A stretch of 64,000 nt of DNA from Nocardioides oceani. GTDB taxonomy: Bacteria; Actinomycetota; Actinomycetes; Propionibacteriales; Nocardioidaceae. The DNA lies in assembly GCF_030412965.1 (NCBI RefSeq), contig NZ_JAUHJQ010000008.1:124001-188000 (forward strand). The letters run 5' to 3'. A program made the translations under genes and the position numbers. Numbering within the stretch: the first letter of the stretch is position 1; every line of letters begins with the position of its first letter. Below are positions 57,895 to 64,000 of this stretch, piece after piece. A model generated the notes under the pieces. It saw only the letters and a program-made list of their open reading frames with translations, ran no database searches and was not told the DNA's origin.

Positions 57895-59430
57895 GTGGAG
57901 CAGACGATTCCGGCCGCGCTCGGCGCGGCGGCGGACCGCTTCGGCGACCACCCGGCGTACGTCCAGGACGGCGAGAGCGTCTCGTTCCTGGAGCTGCTGC
58001 GCCGGGTGCGTCGTGCGGCGCGCGGGTACGTCGCGGCGGGGCTGCGGCCCGGTGACCGCGTGTGCCTGTGGGCGCCCAACAGCATCGACTGGGTCGTCGC
58101 CGGCCTCGCGGCGTCGTACGCCGGCGGCGTGCTCGTGCCGCTGAACTCGCGCTACACGGCGCACGAGGTGGCCGACGTGGTCGACCGCACCGCCGCGCGG
58201 CTGGTCGTCGTCGCCGACGGCTTCCTCGGCCGCACGCAGATCGCGGACCTGCAGGCGACCGGCGAGCACCCCTCGGTGCTGCAGGTCGTCGACCTCGCAC
58301 ACCTGGCCGACCTCGACCTGGGCGAGGTGTCCACCGCCGACATCGACGCGATCGCGGAGGCGGTCTCCCCCGACGACGTCGCCGACATCCTGTTCACCTC
58401 CGGCACGACCGGCCGCAGCAAGGGCGCCATGTCGGCCCACCGCCAGACGGTCGGCGTGGCGCGGGTCTGGGCCGAGCTCGGCGGCGTGACGGGCCAGGAC
58501 CGCTACCTCGTGGTCAACCCGTTCTTCCACTCCTTCGGCTACAAGGTCGGCATCGTGACCGGCCTGGTGACCGGGGCGACGCTCTACCCGCTGGCGACCT
58601 TCGACCTCGAGCGCACGATGGCGCTGGTCGAGGACGAGCGGATCACCGTGCTCCCCGGCGCCCCGACGATCTACCAGTCGCTGCTCGGCGCCCCCGGCCG
58701 CGAGGCCCGCGACCTCTCCTCGCTCCGGCTCGCGGTCACCGGTGCGGCGGTCGTCCCGGTGGTGCTCATCGAGCGGATGCGGCAGCCCGCGCCCGAGGGG
58801 CTGGGCATCGACCAGGTGGTCACCGCGTTCGGGATGACCGAGGCGGTCGTGGCGACGATGGCCCGCGCCGGCGACCCGGCCGAGCTGGTCGCGACGACGT
58901 GCGGGCGGGCCGTGCCCGGCATGGAGACGCGGATCGACGCGCCGCCCGGCGAGGCCGGCGAGCTGCTGCTGCGCGGCGACTGGGTGATGCGCGGCTACCT
59001 CGACGACGAGGAGGCCACCGCGGCCGCGATCGACGCGGACGGATGGCTGCACACCGGCGACGTCGGCACGCTCGACGAGGCCGGCAACCTGCGGATCACC
59101 GACCGGCTCAAGGACATGTACATCTCCGGCGGCTTCAACGTCTACCCCGCCGAGGTCGAGCAGGTCCTCGCCCGGCTCGAGGGCGTCGCGGACGTCGCGG
59201 TCGTCGGGGTCCCGGACGAGCGGATGGGCGAGGTCGGGGCGGCGTACGTCGTCCGCGCGGCGTCGCCCGCCGGCGAGTCGCTCACCGCCGAGGTCGTCGC
59301 GGCGCACTGCAAGGAGCGGCTGGCCAACTTCAAGGTCCCGCGGCATGTGGAGTTCCTCGACACGCTGCCGCGGAACCTCTCCGGCAAGGTGCTGAAGACG
59401 CACCTTCGTGACGAGCCCAGGAGCGCGTAG
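57895..59430 (+). CDS. fadD3: HIP-CoA ligase FadD3
   Basis: FadD3 (Rv3561) activates HIP, the bicyclic propionate left after side-chain and A/B-ring removal, as its CoA thioester. The 511-residue enzyme has the P-loop LFTSGTTGRSKGAM near residue 165, TAFGMTEAV, GWLHTGDVGTLDEAG, DRLKDMYISGGFNVYPAEVE and the C-terminal lysine segment LSGKVLKTHL. GTG 57895 has GGAGG four bases upstream. It heads the operon fadD3-fadE31-fadE32-fadE33, with the KstR2-type palindrome 51 bp upstream. Confidence 0.93.
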   Translation: MEQTIPAALGAAADRFGDHPAYVQDGESVSFLELLRRVRRAARGYVAAGLRPGDRVCLWAPNSIDWVVAGLAASYAGGVLVPLNSRYTAHEVADVVDRTAARLVVVADGFLGRTQIADLQATGEHPSVLQVVDLAHLADLDLGEVSTADIDAIAEAVSPDDVADILFTSGTTGRSKGAMSAHRQTVGVARVWAELGGVTGQDRYLVVNPFFHSFGYKVGIVTGLVTGATLYPLATFDLERTMALVEDERITVLPGAPTIYQSLLGAPGREARDLSSLRLAVTGAAVVPVVLIERMRQPAPEGLGIDQVVTAFGMTEAVVATMARAGDPAELVATTCGRAVPGMETRIDAPPGEAGELLLRGDWVMRGYLDDEEATAAAIDADGWLHTGDVGTLDEAGNLRITDRLKDMYISGGFNVYPAEVEQVLARLEGVADVAVVGVPDERMGEVGAAYVVRAASPAGESLTAEVVAAHCKERLANFKVPRHVEFLDTLPRNLSGKVLKTHLRDEPRSA

Positions 59431-60576
59431 ATGGACCTGACCCTGTCCGAGTCCGAGCTGGCCTTCCAGGCCGAGGCCCGGGAGTGGCTGGCCGCCAACG
59501 TGCCGGCCGAGCCGCTGCCCTCGATGGACACCGAGGCCGGGTGGGCGGCCCACCAGGAGTGGGAGGCCCGCCTGGCCGAGGCCCGCTGGTCGGTCGTCTC
59601 GTGGCCCGCGGAGTACCACGGCCGGGACGCCTCGCTGGTGGAGTGGGTGGTCTTCGAGGAGGAGTACTACCGCGCCGGCGCGCCCGGCCGGGTCTCGCAG
59701 AACGGCATCTTCCTGCTCGCGCCGATCATCTTCGACCACGGCACCCCCGAGCAGCAGGACCGCTTCCTGCCCTCGATGGCCACCGGGGAGAAGATCTGGG
59801 CGCAGTGCTGGTCCGAGCCGGAGGCCGGCTCCGACCTGGCCTCCCTGCGCTCGACCGCGCGGCGCGACGAGGAGCGCGGCGGCTGGGTGCTCAACGGCCA
59901 GAAGACCTGGTCCTCGCGGGCGGCGTTCGCGCACTGGGGCTTCGGGCTGTTCCGCTCCGACCCCGAGGCGCAGCGGCACGCCGGGCTGACCTACTTCCTC
60001 TTCCCGCTGGACGCCGACGGGATCACCGTCCGGCCGATCGCCCAGCTCGACGGCGAGGCCGGCTTCGCGGAGGTGTTCTTCGAGGACGTCTTCGTGCCGG
60101 ACGCCGACGTGCTCGGCGCGCCCGGCGACGGGTGGCGGGTCGCGATGTCGACCGCCGGCAACGAGCGCGGCCTCTCGCTGCGCTCCCCCGGTCGCTTCTG
60201 CGCCGCCGCCGACCGGCTCGTCGAGCTCTACCGCGGCACGGCGCAGCCGCCGGCCGCGGCGGCCGACCGGGTGGTCGACGCCTGGGTCAAGGCGCAGGCC
60301 TACCGGCTCTACACGTGGGGCACGGTCACCCGGCTCGCCGCCGGCGGCGACATGGGCGCGGCCGGGTCGGTCAACAAGGTCTTCTGGTCCGAGCTCGACA
60401 TCGCGCTCCACGAGACCGCGCTCGACCTGCTGGGCCCCGAGGCCGAGGTCGCCTCGACCTGGCTGGACGGCTACACCTTCTCACTCTCCGGCCCGATCTA
60501 CGCCGGCACCAACGAGATCCAGCGCAACATCGTCGCCGAGCGGATCCTCGGCCTGCCGCGGGAGGTCCGCAAGTGA
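59431..60576 (+). CDS. fadE31: acyl-CoA dehydrogenase FadE31
   Basis: The 381-residue acyl-CoA dehydrogenase corresponds to Rv3562. It has VSWPAEYHGRDASLVEWVVF, CWSEPEAGSDLASLRS near residue 128, LNGQKTWSSRAAFAHWGF and the C-terminal IYAGTNEIQRNIVAERILGL. The ATG directly follows the fadD3 stop with no gap, and its stop overlaps fadE32. FadE31-33 act late in C/D-ring degradation; which pairs form heteromers cannot be told from sequence. Confidence 0.9.
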   Translation: MDLTLSESELAFQAEAREWLAANVPAEPLPSMDTEAGWAAHQEWEARLAEARWSVVSWPAEYHGRDASLVEWVVFEEEYYRAGAPGRVSQNGIFLLAPIIFDHGTPEQQDRFLPSMATGEKIWAQCWSEPEAGSDLASLRSTARRDEERGGWVLNGQKTWSSRAAFAHWGFGLFRSDPEAQRHAGLTYFLFPLDADGITVRPIAQLDGEAGFAEVFFEDVFVPDADVLGAPGDGWRVAMSTAGNERGLSLRSPGRFCAAADRLVELYRGTAQPPAAAADRVVDAWVKAQAYRLYTWGTVTRLAAGGDMGAAGSVNKVFWSELDIALHETALDLLGPEAEVASTWLDGYTFSLSGPIYAGTNEIQRNIVAERILGLPREVRK

Positions 60577-61469
60577 GGTTCGTGCTCGACGAGGACCAGC
60601 GCGACTTCGCGGCCGCGCTCCAGTCGCTGCTCGCCGGTGCCGACACGGTGCGGGCCGCCCGCGCCTGGGCGGACGGCGACCACGGCCCCGGCCTGGAGCT
60701 GTGGAAGCGCCTCGCCGACCTCGGCGTCCTCTCGCTGGCCACCGAGGCGACCCCGGTCGAGGTCGCGGTCGCGTTCGAGGCGCTCGGCCGGCACGCGGTG
60801 CCCGGGCCGTGGATCGAGTCCGCGGCGTACCTCCCGGTCGCGCTCGGGCGCACCCTCGAGGGCGTCGCGACCGTGGCCCTGCCGCCGCACGTCCCGCACG
60901 CGCTCGACGCCGACGTGGCCGACGAGGTGTACGTCGGCAGCACGCCCGTCACCGAGGTCGGCGAGCAGCTGACGTCGGTCGACCGCACCCGGCGGCTGTT
61001 CCGGGTGACCGGCGACGGGGCCGGCGAGCCGCACCCGGAGGCGTTCGACCTCGCGGTCCTGGCGACCGCCGCCGAGCTGCTCGGTGCCGGCGAGCGGGTG
61101 CTCGCGGACGCGGTGACCTACGTCAAGCAGCGCAAGCAGTTCGGCCGCGAGATCGGCTCCTACCAGGCCGTCAAGCACGCGCTGGCCGACGTCCGGATCG
61201 CCCTCGACTTCGCCCGCCCGCTGGTCCAGGGGGCCGCGCTCGGCGAGGTCGACGTGTCGGCCGCGAAGGTCGCGTGCGGTGACGCGGCGTACCTCGCCTC
61301 CCGCACCGGCCTCCAGGTCCACGGCGCGATCGGCTACACCCAGGAGTTCGACCTCAGCCTGTGGCTGAACCGGATCCGCGCGCTCGTGACGGCGTGGGGC
61401 ACGCCCGCCTTCCACCGCGGCCGGCTGCTCGCGTCGCTGGTCGGTCCCGACGCGACCGAGGCGGGCTGA
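60573..61469 (+). CDS. fadE32: acyl-CoA dehydrogenase-like subunit FadE32
   Basis: A 298-residue, shortened member of the acyl-CoA dehydrogenase family (normal members are 370-400 residues). The N-terminal and middle domains are reduced and lack the FAD SEPxAGSD block, but the C-terminal helical domain is clear: YVKQRKQFGREIGSYQAVKHALAD and LQVHGAIGYTQEFDLSLWL. It corresponds to Rv3563 and is probably the partner subunit of FadE31 or FadE33. GTG 60573 overlaps the fadE31 stop and its stop shares a base with the fadE33 ATG. Confidence 0.88.
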   Translation: MRFVLDEDQRDFAAALQSLLAGADTVRAARAWADGDHGPGLELWKRLADLGVLSLATEATPVEVAVAFEALGRHAVPGPWIESAAYLPVALGRTLEGVATVALPPHVPHALDADVADEVYVGSTPVTEVGEQLTSVDRTRRLFRVTGDGAGEPHPEAFDLAVLATAAELLGAGERVLADAVTYVKQRKQFGREIGSYQAVKHALADVRIALDFARPLVQGAALGEVDVSAAKVACGDAAYLASRTGLQVHGAIGYTQEFDLSLWLNRIRALVTAWGTPAFHRGRLLASLVGPDATEAG

Positions 61470-62452
61470 TGGACTTCGCGCTCTCCGAGGAGCAGCAGGA
61501 GCTCGCCTCGATCGTCCGGGCCGCGCTGGCCAAGCGGGCCGATCCGCGGGCGGAGACCTACGACGAGGCGCTGTGGCAGCTGCTCGTCGAGCAGGTCGGC
61601 GTGCCCGCGCTGGGCATCCCCGAGGAGCACGGCGGCGCCGGCTTCACCCTGTTCGAGGCGCTCGTCGCCCTCGAGGAGGTCGGCCGCTCGCTCGCGCCCT
61701 CCCCGCTGCTGTCCTCGTTGGTGACCTCCGAGGCGCTCCTCGCCGGCGCGACCGACGAGGCGAGGGCGGAGCTGCTCCCCCGGCTCGCCGCCGGCGAGGT
61801 CGGCGCGTTCGTCGACGCCACCGGTGGTCGCACGACCGTCGCCACCGTGCTCGACGGCGACCTCGCCACCGTCCTGGTGGCCGCGACCGACGACGGGCTC
61901 TGGTCGCTCGACCCCGCGTCGACGCGCCGGGAGTGGACGGCGTCGATGGACCAGACGCTGCGCCTGGCGAGCATCGAGGTCGACACCGCCGCCGCCACCC
62001 GGATCGGCGACGGCGCGGCCGCTGTCGAACGGGCCGCCCTGGTCGGCGCGGTCGGGGTGGCCGCGCTCCAGGCCGGCACGGCCGCCCGGGCGCTGGAGAT
62101 GACGGTCGACTACAGCAAGGAGCGGGTGCAGTTCGGCCGGCCGATCGGCTCGTTCCAGGCGCTCAAGCACCGGATGGCCGACATGCTGGTGCTGCTGGAG
62201 ATGTCGCGCTCGGCGTCCTGGGCGGCGTCGTACGCCGTCTCCAGCCACGCTCCGGACGCGGCCCGCCTCGCGCACGTCGCGAAGGCCTACTGCTCCGAGG
62301 CGCTGGCGTCGGTCGCCGCGGAGACCGTGCAGCTGCACGGCGGCATCGCGATCACCTGGGAGCACGACGCGCACCTGGTCCTCAAGCGGGCGCACGCCCT
62401 CGGGCAGCTGTTCGGGACCGCTCGGGCCCATCGCGCAGCTGTTCCCCTGTGA
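61469..62452 (+). CDS. fadE33: acyl-CoA dehydrogenase-like subunit FadE33
   Basis: The 327-residue protein, corresponding to Rv3564, opens MDFALSEEQQELASIVR and has LGIPEEHGGAGFTLFEALVAL, the C-terminal VDYSKERVQFGRPIGSFQALKHRMAD and QLHGGIAITWEHDAHL. As in FadE32 the FAD-binding middle block is degenerate, so the two could be non-catalytic halves or combine with FadE31. It ends the fadD3 operon; after it comes a 97-bp gap with a small hairpin and a leaderless-type promoter for the next gene. Confidence 0.88.
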   Translation: MDFALSEEQQELASIVRAALAKRADPRAETYDEALWQLLVEQVGVPALGIPEEHGGAGFTLFEALVALEEVGRSLAPSPLLSSLVTSEALLAGATDEARAELLPRLAAGEVGAFVDATGGRTTVATVLDGDLATVLVAATDDGLWSLDPASTRREWTASMDQTLRLASIEVDTAAATRIGDGAAAVERAALVGAVGVAALQAGTAARALEMTVDYSKERVQFGRPIGSFQALKHRMADMLVLLEMSRSASWAASYAVSSHAPDAARLAHVAKAYCSEALASVAAETVQLHGGIAITWEHDAHLVLKRAHALGQLFGTARAHRAAVPL

Positions 62453-62500
62453 CCTCGCCGGCACACGTGTGAGCAAGACCACCGCACCGTTCCCGCGGCA

Positions 62501-62515
62501 ACCCCCTCGTGGGGT
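62501..62515 (+). terminator. small hairpin after fadE33
   Basis: ACCCC and GGGGT form a 5-bp stem with a CTCGT loop, 48 bp after the fadE33 stop. It is weak but is the only hairpin seen in this gap. Confidence 0.25.
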
Positions 62516-62537
62516 CCTGACCTGCGAGGACGCCTAC

Positions 62538-62543
62538 TAGGTT
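62538..62543 (+). promoter_or_regulatory. candidate -10 of leaderless promoter for the peptide gene
   Basis: TAGGTT is followed by six bases and the ATG at 62550, the same arrangement as at echA20; no ribosome-binding site is evident. Confidence 0.5.
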
Positions 62544-62549
62544 GGGACC

Positions 62550-62687
62550 ATGAGCATCGACTCCGACGTCACCGAGATCGACCAGCCGGCTGCGGTAGCC
62601 GAGGCGTCCGAGGCCTCCGAGGCCGCCCAGGCCCAGGACGACTACCCGATGGGCATGATCGCGAACCCGATCCGCACCCGGATCTGA
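62550..62687 (+). CDS. 45-residue peptide upstream of a radical SAM enzyme
   Basis: This gene encodes an acidic, Ala/Glu-rich first half (IDSDVTEIDQPAAVAEASEA) and a distinct C-terminal segment DDYPMGMIANPIRTRI. Forty-four of the 46 codons end in G or C, which strongly supports coding. The leader-plus-core shape and the position 58 bp before a radical SAM gene on the same strand suggest a ribosomally made, modified peptide or a small partner protein. It does not end like mycofactocin precursors (IDGMCGVY). No family was recognised. Confidence 0.65.
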   Translation: MSIDSDVTEIDQPAAVAEASEASEAAQAQDDYPMGMIANPIRTRI

Positions 62688-62745
62688 GGTCGCCCCACCC
62701 GGCTCGACCGGGATGGTCGGCGGCCCGTGATGTGTTGTACCGACG

Positions 62746-63822
62746 ATGACGACACGCACCCACGCCGACCGACTGCTCGACGTCACGACGATCTTCCACG
62801 AGCGCGACGTCCCCGACTTCCCCCGCGGGGCCGAGATCCTCGCCCGCTTCCCCGACGCAGAGCGGGTGGAGGTCCTCTCCCACCAGGCGATCCCCGGGCT
62901 CTACGGCAACGAGGGGAACGTCGAGGACTGGGTGCGCAACAAGCGGTCGGTCCTCGTGCTCGGCACCAAGAAGTCGTTGACCGCGCGCCCCAACGGGCGC
63001 AGCTCGGACTTCATCGCCCCCTCGACGTCCAACGGCTGCGCGATGGCCTGCTCCTACTGCTACGTGCCGCGGCGCAAGGGGTACGCCAACCCGATCACCG
63101 CGTTCGTCAACATCGAGAAGATCCTGGGCTACCTCGAGCGGCACGCCGGTCGCCAGGGTCCCAAGACGGTGCCGAACCAGTGCGACCCGGTCGACTGGGT
63201 CTACGACCTCGGCGAGAACGGTGACTGCTCGGTCGACGCGCTCGTCAGCGACAACGTGCGCGACCTCGTCGACCTCTACGCCCGGCTCGACGGCGCCAAG
63301 GCCAGCTTCGCCACCAAGTTCGTCAACCGTGACCTGCTCGGCTGGGACCCGCGCGGCGGCACGCGCGTCCGCTTCTCGCTCATGCCGCAGGAGATGTCGA
63401 AGAAGCTCGACCTGCGCACCTCGCGCATCGCCGAGCGGATCGCGGCGATCGACGACTTCGTCGAGGCCGGCTACGAGGTCCACCTGAACTTCAGCCCGGT
63501 CGTCGTCCACAAGGGCTGGAAGGCGGAGTGGGCCGAGCTGCTCGAGCAGGTCGCCGACGGGATCGGCGAGAAGGCCAAGGCGCAGCTGGCCTGCGAGGTC
63601 ATCTTCCTCACCCACAACGAGCAGCTCCACGAGGTCAACCTCGGTTGGCACCCGCAGGGCGAGGAGCAGCTGTGGCGATCGGACCTGCAGCAGCGCAAGC
63701 GCTCGGAGAGCGGCCAGTGGAACGTGCGGTACAAGTCGACGTGGAAGCGTCGCTGGGTCGACGAGCTGACCGCGATGATCGGCGAGACGCTACCGACCTG
63801 CCGGGTCCGCTACGCGTTCTGA
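62746..63822 (+). CDS. spore photoproduct lyase-family radical SAM protein
   Basis: The 358-residue protein has the radical SAM cluster motif CAMACSYCYVPRRKGY near residue 97 (Cys-x3-Cys-x2-Cys, tyrosine before the last cysteine), VRFSLMPQEMSKKLDLRTS in the middle and HLNFSPVVVHKGW near 245. This layout is that of SPL-family proteins, which in Bacillus repair the spore thymine dimer. Nocardioides makes no endospores, so DNA repair is not certain and another substrate is possible. The neighbours are the short peptide upstream and a convergent gene downstream. Confidence 0.88.
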   Translation: MTTRTHADRLLDVTTIFHERDVPDFPRGAEILARFPDAERVEVLSHQAIPGLYGNEGNVEDWVRNKRSVLVLGTKKSLTARPNGRSSDFIAPSTSNGCAMACSYCYVPRRKGYANPITAFVNIEKILGYLERHAGRQGPKTVPNQCDPVDWVYDLGENGDCSVDALVSDNVRDLVDLYARLDGAKASFATKFVNRDLLGWDPRGGTRVRFSLMPQEMSKKLDLRTSRIAERIAAIDDFVEAGYEVHLNFSPVVVHKGWKAEWAELLEQVADGIGEKAKAQLACEVIFLTHNEQLHEVNLGWHPQGEEQLWRSDLQQRKRSESGQWNVRYKSTWKRRWVDELTAMIGETLPTCRVRYAF

Positions 63823-64000
63823 GCCGACTCCCGGCCGAGGATCTCGATGAACTCGTCGGCCATCGCGAGCTGGCGCACCAGCCGCTCCCGGCGCTCGACC
63901 CCGTCGTCGAGGACCGACCGGAGCCGCGCCCGCGCGGCCCCCTGGTCGCCCGCCGTCGTACCGGGGTCGCGCAGCGCCTCGATGTCGACCATGACGGCCT
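63810..64000 (-). CDS. partial gene, C-terminus of an unknown protein
   Basis: The reading frame enters from beyond the window end and stops with TAG at 63810-63812, overlapping the last 13 bases of the radical SAM gene. The visible 62 residues are charged and helical (AARARLRSVLDDGVERRERL and VRQLAMADEFIEILGRESAQ), like the C-terminal coiled coil of MerR-type or small regulatory proteins. An internal ATG at 63992 could be the start. Too little is present for a family. Confidence 0.4.
   Translation of the reverse strand, partial: AVMVDIEALRDPGTTAGDQGAARARLRSVLDDGVERRERLVRQLAMADEFIEILGRESAQNA

Noticed and set aside
56599..60411. 1270-codon frame extending fadE30
   Set aside because: The upstream two-thirds are antisense to fadD3 and fadE31; GTG 57813 with a -10 and operator gives the normal FadE30 length.
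62550..62687. Mycofactocin precursor MftA
   Set aside because: The C-terminus lacks IDGMCGVY and no mftB, mftC or mftD genes are next to it.

Overview
The window is about 72% G+C, densely coded, and reads as a chromosome segment of a Nocardioides-like actinobacterium (family Nocardioidaceae). The evidence is the WhiA and RbpA genes, a mycothiol-type DinB/MDMPI protein, frequent GTG starts, many leaderless-looking promoters (TANNNT, 6-7 nt, start codon), and a steroid-catabolism cluster laid out as in Mycobacterium tuberculosis and Rhodococcus. No rRNA, tRNA, CRISPR array, phage or transposase gene was seen.

Region 1 (1-13.1 kb) is core metabolism. On the plus strand come the end of a probable transketolase gene, then tal-pgi-pgl; zwf and opcA, often found beside these genes, are absent here. 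After a 130-bp tandem repeat array, the minus strand carries uvrC-rapZ-yvcK-whiA-gap-pgk-tpiA-secG-rbpA, listed in the direction of transcription. Region 2 (13.1-22.9 kb) is mixed housekeeping and unknown genes: a TPR protein, a Rieske lipoprotein, uvrA with a Lys/Ala-rich tail, an MDMPI-like protein, a metallo-beta-lactamase-fold hydrolase, a membrane protein, a secreted EEP nuclease fused to degenerate PLD domains, and a small Cys-rich protein.

Region 3 (23-44.7 kb) encodes upper sterol degradation: KshB/KshA (9alpha-hydroxylation, ring B opening), FadE26/FadE27, FadD19 divergent from EchA19, an F420-type oxidoreductase with a FadD8-like ligase, a DUF35 protein with Ltp4 and Ltp3, two CYP125-like P450s and FadA5. 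Five sites matching the KstR consensus sit in the divergent promoters. Together these genes could activate the side chain, run one beta-oxidation cycle and cleave C-24 branches of plant sterols.

Region 4 (45.9-62.5 kb) follows the M. tuberculosis KstR2 regulon Rv3548c-Rv3564 gene for gene: two SDRs, echA20, ipdA, ipdB, ipdC, fadA6, kstR2, ipdF, fadE30, fadD3, fadE31, fadE32, fadE33. These degrade the C/D-ring product HIP. Two near-identical 18-bp palindromes mark the divergent promoters. Two accessory inserts interrupt the cluster, an AbiEi/DUF559-type gene and a PHP-plus-membrane-protein block, and each is bordered by copies of one 85-bp palindromic repeat.

Region 5 (62.5-64 kb) holds a 45-codon gene just upstream of a spore-photoproduct-lyase-family radical SAM enzyme, followed by a convergent partial gene. 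The short peptide beside a radical SAM enzyme is the best candidate in the window for an undescribed system.
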